Source: an uncultured bacterium
GTDB lineage: Bacteria; Pseudomonadota; Alphaproteobacteria; CAISDR01
Direction: 5' to 3'
NCBI GenBank assembly: GCA_903884125.1
Contig: CAISDR010000622.1
Coordinates: forward strand, 1 to 10,862
DNA: 10,862 nucleotides
Shown here piece by piece: positions 1-6,337 of the stretch (within the stretch, counting starts at the first letter, position 1; each line of letters opens with the position of its first letter). Both the position numbers and the translations under genes were made by a program. Below the pieces are notes generated by a model. The model was given only the letters and a program-made list of their open reading frames with translations. It made no database searches and was not told the DNA's origin.

Positions 1-116
1 CGAGCATCTGCTTGACCCGAAAGCAGGATGCAAATCGCGGATCGACGCCCTGTTCCGGACCGTCATATTTTTCAAATGAAAGCGACAGGCCAACTTTGGT
101 TCTGCGCAGGATATTT
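1..116. repeat. Direct repeat, left copy (within glycosyltransferase copy 1)
   Basis: Bases 1-116 match 1174-1289 at 114 of 116 positions. The first 79 bases are identical. The only differences are at 80 and 92, both in third codon positions and both silent. Similarity drops abruptly after 116. The left end is cut by the window, so the repeat may continue. Confidence 0.95.
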
Positions 117-727
117 TTAAGGAAATATTCGTCCATAAAGCCAAACGGAAATCCTAAACCGATTGGAACTACATTGATCCCCAGGTTTCGAATAGATTCA
201 ATAATGCTTGTCCTAAATGGCGTAGCCGAACCAAAAAAAACAGCGTCAATTGACCTCGGTGGAATTAGATATTCAGCCATTTGTTCGTGTATGGCACCAA
301 CTGGAAAAAAATGACAGTTTTGCAATCTTTTTGAATAATTTTCGGAAGTCCGCTTCAAAAAACACCAGACAAAATCAAATTTCCCGATCAGCTGTTCCCC
401 TCTGTATCCCCGTTCTTCCATATAGGCTGGCGCATAAAGGCCAGATCCCGCGTAAGGAATTTTTCCCTGAACAACCAGTTCAGTGGCAACAATGCCCATT
501 TTCAGTTTATGCTGGTGCTTGAGCGCAATGATTTTGTCGTTCAATGCTGCATCAGAAAAATTTTCAAAAATCAGGTTAATCGCGTCCGGAACAAAATCAT
601 GAATCGATACAACGACCTGATGACCGCTCAGACTGAGCACCATCTCCATATATTCAGCCAACTTGGCAATGCCGCCAAGATTATTGGCTGTTAGTTTATG
701 GTTCCCGAGATAAATATTAAATAACAT
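1..727 (-). CDS. Glycosyltransferase-like protein, copy 1 (3' part beyond the window)
   Basis: The minus strand is open without a stop from an ATG at 727-725 to the window edge, giving 242 complete codons. The protein begins MLFNIYLGNHKL and aligns along its whole visible length with the protein encoded at 935-1903, with one residue missing. I judge identity as roughly 55-60% by eye, rising to complete identity over the last 38 residues (from NILRRTKVG to FRVKQML). By analogy with copy 2 about 80 C-terminal residues lie outside the window. The N-terminal half has the GNHxLTxxNLGGxxKLxxYMEM pattern and the C-terminal half resembles the nucleotide-sugar-binding Rossmann half of CgeB/GT4-like glycosyltransferases. 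The sugar and acceptor cannot be told. The region is AT-rich: 23 of 60 bases at 181-240 are G or C, against 37 of 60 at 8041-8100 in purD. The ribosome binding site is weak. Family assignment is tentative; the open frame and paralogy are solid. Confidence 0.85.
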   Translation of the reverse strand, partial: MLFNIYLGNHKLTANNLGGIAKLAEYMEMVLSLSGHQVVVSIHDFVPDAINLIFENFSDAALNDKIIALKHQHKLKMGIVATELVVQGKIPYAGSGLYAPAYMEERGYRGEQLIGKFDFVWCFLKRTSENYSKRLQNCHFFPVGAIHEQMAEYLIPPRSIDAVFFGSATPFRTSIIESIRNLGINVVPIGLGFPFGFMDEYFLKNILRRTKVGLSLSFEKYDGPEQGVDPRFASCFRVKQML

Positions 728-934
728 ACCGAACTCGTTGTAATTCCTGCGATATATGCGAAATGGGATACTAACCCCGCTGCAAAGCGTTTGCAGGTTC
801 ACTCGCTCGCAATATTGATTGAAAGAAATTTAGTATAAGACTGATGATGAACGCTAAATTTCGCGATGCGGCGAGTCAAGCGGGAACTTAACAACTTTAC
901 CCGCTAGAATTTCAAACCTGCGGCTAAATAGATT
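728..934. other. Structured spacer between the two glycosyltransferase copies
   Basis: This 207-base spacer holds no credible gene but several nested inverted repeats. A 7-bp pairing of 793-799 (GCAGGTT) with 915-921 (AACCTGC) encloses two arms. One arm pairs 801-806 with 871-876, 807-810 with 863-866, and 825-833 (GAAATTTAG) with 854-862 (a perfect 9-bp repeat). The other arm pairs 879-884 (AGCGGG) with 900-905 (CCCGCT). A competing hairpin, 780-786 with 790-796 and a GCG loop, shares bases 793-796 with the enclosing stem, so the two cannot form together. No T-run follows any stem, so I do not call an intrinsic terminator. It would lie in the leader or intercistronic mRNA of the downstream glycosyltransferase copy. 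It could also be a worn mobile-element remnant. Confidence 0.5.
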
Positions 935-1903
935 TCAGAATTTACATGCATTCATTGCCTTGAGCGTTGCGTCAATTACCGGACGGCACAACGCAGACGC
1001 TGACATTTCGGTTTTAAACTTCTGCGCGAATTCGCGTCCTAAAGTGTCCCATTGCCCGTTTGTCAGAAGCTGCTGGACCTGCGCCGCGATCTGATCGGGG
1101 GCACAGGAGACCATGTATGGTGCATAGGGATTATCAAAGGGCATTGTTTCGCTAACGATGCACACACCTGAATCGAGCATCTGCTTGACCCGAAAGCAGG
1201 ATGCAAATCGCGGATCGACGCCCTGTTCCGGACCGTCATATTTTTCAAATGACAGCGACAGGCCGACTTTGGTTCTGCGCAGGATATTTCCCAGAAGGTA
1301 TTCGTCAATATGGCCACTTGGGAAACCCGCGCCGAATGCAAAAATATTGATGCCCAGTTGCCGGATGGCTTCAATAATCTGGCTGCGAAACGGGGTTGCC
1401 TTGCCAAAAAAGACCACGTCAATATCTTTAGGCGACTTCAGATAATCCGGCGCTTGTTCGGCAATGGAACCGATTGGAAAAAAATGACAGATCTTTGCGA
1501 TGGTTGAATAGCTGTCCACTGTGCGCTTCAAAAAACACCAGACGAAATCCAGCTTTTCCAGCATCAAGGCACATTGGCGGGTGCGTTCTTCGATGATATT
1601 TTCCGGTCTGGAAAATCCCGAACGCGCATAAGGCATTTTACCATCGACAATCAGCTCGGTGGCGATTACGCCGATTTTCAAATCGTGGGCCTGTTTAAGG
1701 GCGGTAATATCGCTTCTGAATTTTTCATGCAGAAAATTCTCAAATATCAGATTGATACCGTCCGCCCGCATGTCCTGAAGCGACACCACCACTTCATGGC
1801 CACACTGCCCAAGCACCATTTCCATATATTGGGTCAGTTTGGACAGACCGCCAAGATTGTCCGGTGTCAGGTCGTGATTTCCAAGCAGTATATTAAAAAT
1901 CAC
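935..1903 (-). CDS. Glycosyltransferase-like protein, copy 2 (complete)
   Basis: A 322-residue protein starting at a GTG (1903-1901) that overlaps the TGA stop of the methylmalonyl-CoA mutase gene by three bases, which suggests translational coupling. The N-terminal half (about 1-150) carries MIFNILLGNHDLTPDNLGG. The C-terminal half (about 150-300) has a second Rossmann-like start, DIDVVFFGKATPFRSQIIEAI, then NILRRTKVGLSLSFE and a FRVKQMLDSGVCIVSE segment. The latter resembles the donor-binding end of GT4/CgeB-type glycosyltransferases, where a conserved Glu follows a 'variable name of city' segment. No signal peptide or membrane helix is visible, so it is probably cytoplasmic or peripheral. 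The sugar and acceptor are unknown. A mutase followed by a glycosyltransferase is not a usual metabolic pairing, so the link may be positional only. The complete frame is certain; the family call rests on motif memory. Confidence 0.85.
   Translation of the reverse strand: MIFNILLGNHDLTPDNLGGLSKLTQYMEMVLGQCGHEVVVSLQDMRADGINLIFENFLHEKFRSDITALKQAHDLKIGVIATELIVDGKMPYARSGFSRPENIIEERTRQCALMLEKLDFVWCFLKRTVDSYSTIAKICHFFPIGSIAEQAPDYLKSPKDIDVVFFGKATPFRSQIIEAIRQLGINIFAFGAGFPSGHIDEYLLGNILRRTKVGLSLSFEKYDGPEQGVDPRFASCFRVKQMLDSGVCIVSETMPFDNPYAPYMVSCAPDQIAAQVQQLLTNGQWDTLGREFAQKFKTEMSASALCRPVIDATLKAMNACKF
1174..1289. repeat. Direct repeat, right copy (within glycosyltransferase copy 2)
   Basis: Partner of the near-identical tract at 1-116 (114 of 116 matches). 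It encodes the shared stretch from about LRRTKVG to FRVKQML. Flanking sequence on the gene-start side diverges at once, which looks more like gene conversion or recent exchange than uniform descent from one old duplication. Confidence 0.95.
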
Positions 1904-4050
1904 GCCGCCAGCCCGCGTGCGGATCTGATCAGGCCCATGACTTTTCTGGCGGCATCCGGGATCGATGTGCCGGGACCAAAGATTGCAGCAACACCGGCGT
2001 TTTCCAGAAAGGCATAATCCTGTGCGGGGATCACGCCACCACAGATCACCAGAATATCACCCGCACCCTGGGCTTTTAAGGCCGCCATCAGATGCGGCAC
2101 CAGGGTTTTGTGTCCCGCCGCCTGGCTTGATACGCCAATCACATGGACGTCATTTTCAATCGCATCTTTTGCAACTTCTTCGGGCGTCTGGAACAATGGT
2201 CCGATATCCACGTCAAAGCCGATATCGGCAAAGCCGGTGGCGATTACCTTGGCTCCGCGGTCATGGCCATCCTGACCCATTTTGACCACCAGCATGCGCG
2301 GCCGGCGTCCCTCAATCTCGGCAAAGGCTGCTACATCGCTGACAATCGCAGCAAAGCCATCATCACCTTGATAGGCACCGCCATAGACACCGGCAATGGC
2401 GCGCACCTCGGCGCGGTGACGACCGAATGCACGTTCCATCGCATCCGAGATTTCACCAACCGTTGCCCGTGCGCGCGCGGCATCCACAGCCAGCGCCAGA
2501 AGATTTTCGTTTGCCCGCGCACCTGCCTCCAGCGCATCAAGGGTGGCTTTCACTTTTGCACCATCGCGGCTGGCGCGAATGGATTTCAGGCGCGCCACCT
2601 GTGCTTCGCGCACGGCATCATTATCCACATCACGCACTTCAACTTCAGTAGGCTGCGGCGGGCGGAATTTATTCACACCCACGATCACATCTTCAGCGCG
2701 GTCTACACGCGCCTGACGCAGGGCGGCGGCCTCTTCAATTTTCAGTTTGGGCCAGCCCAGCGCCACCGCCTGGGTCATGCCGCCCATTTCTTCAACCTCG
2801 GCCATCAGGGCGCGGGCGGCACTGGCCAGATCATTGGTCAATGCCTCGACATAATAAGAACCGCCCAATGGATCGACCACATGGGTTACACCGGTTTCAT
2901 GTTGCAGGATCAGTTGGGTGTTGCGGGCAATGCGCGCGGATGTTTCCGTGGGCAGGGCAATCGCCTCGTCAAATGAATTAGTATGCAGCGACTGGGTGCC
3001 GCCCAATACAGCCGCCATGGCCTCGAACGCCGTGCGGACCACATTGTTATAGGGGTCCTGCTCGGTCAGGCTGACGCCTGATGTCTGGCAATGGGTGCGC
3101 AGGGTAAGGCTGTCGGTCTTTTTCGCACCGAAGCCAGTCATGATTTCAGCCCAAAGCAATCGTGCCGCCCTGAGCTTGGCAATCTCCATGAAGAAATTCA
3201 TGCCAATGGCAAAGAAAAACGACAGGCGCGGTGCAAACGCGTCCACATCCAGTCCCTGCGCCAGCGCCGCTTTCACATATTCGCGGCCATCCGCCAGGGT
3301 AAAGGCCAGTTCCTGCACGGCCGTCGCACCGGCTTCCTGCATGTGATAGCCGGAAATCGAAATCGAATTGAACTTGGGCATGTTACGCGCGGTATAGGAA
3401 ATAATATCCGCCACGATCCGCATCGATGGTGCAGGTGGATAGATATAGGTATTGCGCACCATGAATTCTTTTAGAATGTCATTCTGGATCGTGCCCGAAA
3501 GGGCTGCCAGTGGCACGCCCTGTTCTTCGCCCGCCACAATGAAATTGGCCAGGATCGGAATGACCGCGCCATTCATGGTCATGGACACCGACATTTTGTC
3601 CAGCGGGATGCCGTCAAACAGGATTTTCATGTCCTCGACGGAATCAATGGCGACACCGGCCTTGCCCACATCGCCCAGAACGCGCGGATGATCACTGTCA
3701 TAGCCACGATGGGTCGCCAGATCAAAGGCGATGGACAGCCCCATCTGTCCGGCAGCCAGATTGCGCCGATAGAAGGCGTTGCTTTCCTCAGCAGTGGAAA
3801 AGCCCGCATATTGGCGGATGGTCCAGGGCCTGCCCGCATACATGCTGGCTTTGACCCCGCGCTGATAGGGATAAAACCCCGGCAGGCTGTCGATTGCGGC
3901 AATCCCGGCCGTGTCTGCGGCGGTATAAAGTGCCTTGACCGGAATGCCTTCGGGTGTGTTCCAGGTCAGGCTTTCTGCGGTCCCACCCTTAAGCTCTTTC
4001 GCAATGGCAGATTTCCAGGCGGCAAGATCGGGTTTTTTGTCGTCACTCAT
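1900..4050 (-). CDS. scpA: Methylmalonyl-CoA mutase, catalytic (large) subunit
   Basis: Adenosylcobalamin-dependent isomerisation of methylmalonyl-CoA to succinyl-CoA, the last step of cytoplasmic propionyl-CoA assimilation (also called mcmA, mutB or bhbA). The 716 residues fit the family's usual 700-750. The TIM-barrel part holds RPWTIRQYAGFSTAEESNAF, with Arg74 and Tyr81 matching Arg82 and Tyr89 of Propionibacterium MutB. SISGYHMQEAGA follows, with His236 matching MutB His244. The C-terminal B12 domain (about 584-716) has the DxHxxG motif as DGHDRG at 594-599, His596 being the lower axial cobalt ligand, plus the GxVIPxQDY segment. The frame stays open upstream for 69 codons, but MSDDKKPDLAAW at 4050 is the better start: AGGAG lies 9 bases before it and the upstream residues do not resemble the family. 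The position of MutB Tyr75 is Lys67 here; E. coli Sbm has Arg there as I recall, so activity is still expected. Confidence 0.97.
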   Translation of the reverse strand: MSDDKKPDLAAWKSAIAKELKGGTAESLTWNTPEGIPVKALYTAADTAGIAAIDSLPGFYPYQRGVKASMYAGRPWTIRQYAGFSTAEESNAFYRRNLAAGQMGLSIAFDLATHRGYDSDHPRVLGDVGKAGVAIDSVEDMKILFDGIPLDKMSVSMTMNGAVIPILANFIVAGEEQGVPLAALSGTIQNDILKEFMVRNTYIYPPAPSMRIVADIISYTARNMPKFNSISISGYHMQEAGATAVQELAFTLADGREYVKAALAQGLDVDAFAPRLSFFFAIGMNFFMEIAKLRAARLLWAEIMTGFGAKKTDSLTLRTHCQTSGVSLTEQDPYNNVVRTAFEAMAAVLGGTQSLHTNSFDEAIALPTETSARIARNTQLILQHETGVTHVVDPLGGSYYVEALTNDLASAARALMAEVEEMGGMTQAVALGWPKLKIEEAAALRQARVDRAEDVIVGVNKFRPPQPTEVEVRDVDNDAVREAQVARLKSIRASRDGAKVKATLDALEAGARANENLLALAVDAARARATVGEISDAMERAFGRHRAEVRAIAGVYGGAYQGDDGFAAIVSDVAAFAEIEGRRPRMLVVKMGQDGHDRGAKVIATGFADIGFDVDIGPLFQTPEEVAKDAIENDVHVIGVSSQAAGHKTLVPHLMAALKAQGAGDILVICGGVIPAQDYAFLENAGVAAIFGPGTSIPDAARKVMGLIRSARGLAA

Positions 4051-4116
4051 GGCGCAAAGCTCCTGCAATTGACCGGGATTCAAGGGCCCGAGCAGCCATC
4101 CCTGAAACAGGGGTGC

Positions 4117-4145
4117 AAAATTGATCCTAATCGGCCGGATGTCAA
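4117..4145 (-). promoter_or_regulatory. Candidate sigma-70 promoter for methylmalonyl-CoA mutase
   Basis: On the minus strand a perfect TTGACA (-35) at 4145-4140 is followed after 17 bases by AATTTT (4122-4117) as a weak -10. It would give a 5' leader of about 60 bases before the AGGAG ribosome binding site and the ATG at 4050. The -35 and spacing are good and the -10 is poor. Confidence 0.35.
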
Positions 4146-4385
4146 AGGACTTAATGAAGCAACAGCCCCATTTCATGAAACCGTTATTGGCTGTGTGGTG
4201 ATTGATTTCAGATGATTTATTCAGTTTTTGAATGCTGTGACCGGATATCAATATCAATCATCAACACACTGTTAATAAGGATTAATATTGCCATCTAAAC
4301 CTGTACTACATCTTGTGTTTTTGGCGATTTTACCATATCTAGAGGGTGAAATTCTTCAATCCGCCAGATCAGCCATGTTCACGGT

Positions 4386-4413
4386 GATTCGCTCCTGATT
4401 CGTCAGCGATTCG
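4386..4413. repeat. Three GATTCG repeats at 11-bp spacing (GANTC sites)
   Basis: GATTCG occurs at 4386-4391, 4397-4402 and 4408-4413, each exactly 11 bp from the last, about one helical turn. Each contains GATTC, an instance of GANTC, the site methylated by CcrM in alphaproteobacteria. Same-face direct repeats at 11 bp also resemble the layout of OmpR/PhoB-family operators. The bound factor, if any, is unknown. Confidence 0.6.
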
Positions 4414-4573
4414 TTCCGGGCGGACCCGCCATTTCCCAGGCGTCGCACCACAAGATATGCTGCTGACACGATCAGCCTAATCTTTGTCTGATCATATACT
4501 TAGAGTGATTTGTAAATCTGGTATCGGAATTTATTTTTGCGGTCTGAATTAACAGCCTTGCCAAAGTCCCTGG

Positions 4574-4750
4574 GGGGTCCGAAGGGTCCGGTCTCACGGA
4601 CAGCCTTCGGCCCCAATCAGGCTTAACGCTACGACCTGATGCACCATTCGGGTGCACAGCGTCTCTTCTCCCCACGATGCCCGGTGAAGTGCCGCCGGGG
4701 TCAGTTTTGGCCCCTGCGGCAATCACGTGGTTCTTCTATTTTGAAGAACC
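4574..4750. other. Cluster of five strong stem-loops (possible structured RNA)
   Basis: Five adjacent hairpins occupy 177 bases. The first pairs 4574-4577 and 4579-4590 with 4597-4601 and 4604-4614, a 16-bp stem around a GTCTCA loop with small bulges. The second pairs 4616-4621 with 4635-4640. The third pairs 4641-4645 with 4651-4655. The fourth pairs 4691-4695 and 4697-4700 with 4711-4714 and 4716-4720. The fifth pairs 4729-4736 with 4743-4750 perfectly. A U-G pair extending the fourth stem slightly favours a plus-strand RNA, and TTGTAA (4510-4515) with TATTTT (4532-4537) could be its promoter, giving about 200 nt. I looked for signatures of 6S, SRP, tmRNA, RNase P RNA and the cobalamin riboswitch and recognised none. 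No T-run marks a terminator. Confidence 0.4.
4729..4750. repeat. Perfect 8-bp inverted repeat at the end of the small gene
   Basis: GGTTCTTC (4729-4736) pairs perfectly with GAAGAACC (4743-4750) around a 6-base loop. Placement at the stop codon fits a transcript-end or stabilising hairpin for the small minus-strand gene. Neither strand has a T-run after the stem, so it is not called an intrinsic terminator. Confidence 0.6.
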
Positions 4751-4954
4751 GGCATAGATTGCCATCGGATAAATACCCATCTTCCGGCGTCGGGCATCGG
4801 CAGCTGAACAGATATAGGTCCACCATTCCTCACTGGTCTGGGGGCCTAATACCCTTTCTTTTGCCTCTTTTGAAAAGAAACGCTCTAGTCCTGTTCCGGC
4901 CTTGCCATTGCTGACATTAGCCTGTGGGGACCGGCGTTCGTCGGTCGTGTACAT
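4736..4954 (-). CDS. Small hypothetical protein, 72 residues
   Basis: I do not recognise this protein. It is charged and soluble-looking, with no signal peptide or membrane helix. A Lys/Arg/Glu-rich middle (RFFSKEAKERVLG) leads into an aromatic segment, EEWWTYICSAADARRRKMG, and a hydrophobic end, IYPMAIYAGSS. Three in-frame ATGs lie close together at 4969, 4960 and 4954. I chose 4954 because GGAG lies 9 bases upstream of it, while the other two lack a correctly spaced site; using 4969 would add five residues. The TAG stop falls in the loop side of the perfect hairpin 4729-4750. It reads in the same direction as the genes on both sides but is separated by 109 bases from the upstream one, so it may have its own promoter. 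The composition looks protein-like, but a chance frame cannot be excluded. Confidence 0.5.
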   Translation of the reverse strand: MYTTDERRSPQANVSNGKAGTGLERFFSKEAKERVLGPQTSEEWWTYICSAADARRRKMGIYPMAIYAGSSK

Positions 4955-5063
4955 GGTCATGTTCTCCATGGAACCACGGCTTGAACGCTAAGCCGCATGT
5001 ACACCTTAACGATGTCAGCATTAACAAGGCGTTGCTGAAGATGCTTAACCGATCAGTTTGTTG

Positions 5064-5615
5064 TTAAGACTTTATTTGGGGTGTTATTGGCGCAGGCGGT
5101 GGAGCGATTGTCCCGATCAGAAACCCGCCATTGGGTGGGAAGCGGGAATCGGCCATGCGCCGTGCCGCTTCAGCATTGGGGGCCCAGCACAGATACGAGC
5201 GGGGTTTGAGCCAGCTCTGGATGTGATAGGGGTGCCAGTGTCTGGTCACGGCACTGGGACAGGATATTGTCACCAGCCATTCAGGTTCATTGGGGGCGCG
5301 CCGGTCGGCCATGACATAATGGCGTTCGCGTTTGGCCATGGCTTCCGGCGACAGATCGGCCTCCATTTTGGCCAGCGCCTCCTTGCCCCGATCGCGGGCA
5401 ATCTCCAGTTTTTCAATTTCCTTGATCACTCTTTCGCGATTATCGCTGGCCTTTTCGATTTCCTCCGACAGTTTTTCGGCAGCGCTGTTCAGCTCCTCCT
5501 CGGCAACCTTTGCCATCTGCAGCGCCCGGATCAGGCGCATGGAAGCCGTAGTCACCCATAACAGTGCGACCAGAATCCCGAATGACCCACCAAGATTGAT
5601 CAGCGACGCCCACAT
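5064..5615 (-). CDS. Membrane-anchored coiled-coil protein (downstream paralogue)
   Basis: No recognised family. The 183 residues start with a hydrophobic segment at about 5-30 (INLGGSFGILVALLWVTT), read as an N-terminal signal anchor. A charged region rich in Glu, Lys and Ala at about 31-95 is a likely coiled coil. A compact C-terminal domain of about 75 residues follows, then a Pro-rich tail (APPPAPITP). The C-terminal motif W144-A-x-N...A-R...D...F-P...G-F also occurs, in register, in the upstream neighbour, so the two look like diverged duplicates. Only 5 bases separate it from that gene, which implies one transcript and possibly a shared complex. An AAGG about 10 bases upstream of the ATG may be its ribosome binding site. 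Whether the coil faces cytoplasm or periplasm cannot be decided from sequence alone. Confidence 0.85.
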   Translation of the reverse strand: MWASLINLGGSFGILVALLWVTTASMRLIRALQMAKVAEEELNSAAEKLSEEIEKASDNRERVIKEIEKLEIARDRGKEALAKMEADLSPEAMAKRERHYVMADRRAPNEPEWLVTISCPSAVTRHWHPYHIQSWLKPRSYLCWAPNAEAARRMADSRFPPNGGFLIGTIAPPPAPITPQIKS

Positions 5616-5620
5616 GGCCG

Positions 5621-6166
5621 TTAAACCTTGGGCTTCATGGTAATGGCCTCTACTGTCTGGCCGATCAGCTCGACTTCGAAACCTTCTTCCTTGGGATATT
5701 GCTTGTCCATCAGCTGTCGTGCCTCGACCAGATTTTCAGCCCAGACTTCCAGCAATTGCGGTTCGGTATAGATCGGATTCACCCGTTCGATGCTGATGGG
5801 CCGGTTCGGGTTGGTGATCATGTGATTGATCACATAGGCCTCAAACATCTTGCGATCCGGGGCCGACCGACCCAGTTCATGAACCAGCACCATGCGTCCC
5901 GCGGCAAAATTGGCGGTACGCCGCCGGGCGTCCCTGAGACGGGCATCAATCAGCATGGTTTCATCGACAAAATCGTCGCGTCTGGCCTTGGCCACCGCCA
6001 GATCCTCCATGGCCTTCCGGCCTTTTGCCTGGACATCCAGATAACGATTGCGCGCTGCACGCACCAACGGCATCTGCGCAACCGCCGCCGGTGCAGCCCG
6101 TGCAATCAAATCCAAAACCAAGGCAATCGCAAATAGCGCGCCAACAGCATAAAGAAGAGATTCCAT
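5621..6166 (-). CDS. Membrane-anchored coiled-coil protein (upstream paralogue)
   Basis: A 181-residue protein with the same plan as its downstream neighbour: a hydrophobic N-terminal helix at about 4-25 (LLYAVGALFAIALVLDLIA), a charged probable coiled coil at about 37-85, and a C-terminal domain. In that domain W142-A-x-N...A-R...D...Y-P...G-F aligns with the neighbour at a constant offset of two residues. A Met- and His-containing section (VLVHELGRS, then AYVINHMITNPNRPISIERVNPIY) is specific to this copy. AGGA sits just before the ATG, supporting the start. It is the first gene of the pair and follows the kinase gene after 171 bases, where a perfect inverted repeat lies. I cannot assign a function; an envelope or scaffold role is only a guess from architecture. 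Confidence 0.85.
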   Translation of the reverse strand: MESLLYAVGALFAIALVLDLIARAAPAAVAQMPLVRAARNRYLDVQAKGRKAMEDLAVAKARRDDFVDETMLIDARLRDARRRTANFAAGRMVLVHELGRSAPDRKMFEAYVINHMITNPNRPISIERVNPIYTEPQLLEVWAENLVEARQLMDKQYPKEEGFEVELIGQTVEAITMKPKV

Positions 6167-6258
6167 CGTTCCTGCTCAAAAGCGCCGGGCAAAATAAGGC
6201 CCTGGGCGCAGTTCCTGCGACGCAAATAGTCCAAGCCATCCGAAACGCAACGCATCTA

Positions 6259-6283
6259 CTGACAGTCTGGTCGAAACTGTCAG
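6259..6283. repeat. Perfect 8-bp inverted repeat upstream of the coiled-coil pair
   Basis: CTGACAGT (6259-6266) is repeated inverted as ACTGTCAG (6276-6283) around a 9-base centre. It lies in the 171-base gap between the kinase stop and the coiled-coil pair, 93 bases before the ATG. It could be an operator palindrome or a weak end-of-transcript hairpin for the kinase gene. No T-run follows on either strand. Confidence 0.5.
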
Positions 6284-6337
6284 CTAAAGACACCCTAATC
6301 TTTCATTTAACCGGAAAGGGGCTTTTTGCAACCCACT

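Larger units (their letters stand above)
4051..4735. other. 685-base intergenic region upstream of the mutase
   Basis: No convincing protein gene lies between the mutase start and the next small gene. Starting near the mutase, it contains a promoter-like pair at 4117-4145, a single GATTC at 4077-4081, AT-rich sequence with two TTAA motifs at 4272-4275 and 4282-4285, three phased GATTCG repeats at 4386-4413, a second AT-rich stretch at about 4480-4556, and a run of strong stem-loops from 4574. A long open frame on the minus strand through the stem-loops (4472-4726) reads as low-complexity Gly, Pro and Arg and is most likely a by-product of the hairpin sequence. Confidence 0.7.

Noticed and set aside
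2143..2976. Long plus-strand open frame antisense to the mutase (277 residues)
   Set aside because: It is a shadow of the mutase gene, whose own frame carries all the family motifs. The antisense product is rich in His, Arg and Cys and resembles no protein I know.
4051..4257. N-terminal extension of the mutase (start at 4257, 69 extra residues)
   Set aside because: The extra residues do not resemble the family, and AGGAG at correct distance supports the ATG at 4050. A candidate promoter also lies inside the extension.
4356..4469. Possible 37-residue minus-strand gene starting at GTG 4469
   Set aside because: Reads like a plausible peptide (VSAAYLVVRRLG...MADLAD) but has only a weak AGG upstream and no recognised homologue. 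A frame this short occurs often by chance, so it needs conservation evidence.
4472..4726. 84-residue minus-strand open frame
   Set aside because: It runs through the stem-loop cluster, has biased Gly/Pro/Arg composition and no ribosome binding site, so it is probably a by-product of structured GC-rich sequence.
4555..4735. 6S RNA, SRP RNA, tmRNA or cobalamin riboswitch
   Set aside because: The cobalamin riboswitch was tempting next to a B12-dependent mutase, but I could not find the B12 box, the SRP GGTCAGGTCCGGAAGGAAGC-type core, a tmRNA tag frame or a clear 6S central bubble.
4997..5065. CtrA boxes (TTAA-N7-TTAA) upstream of the small gene
   Set aside because: Several TTAA motifs are present, for example 11 bases apart, but none has the 7-base spacing. 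The pair at 4272-4285 has 6.
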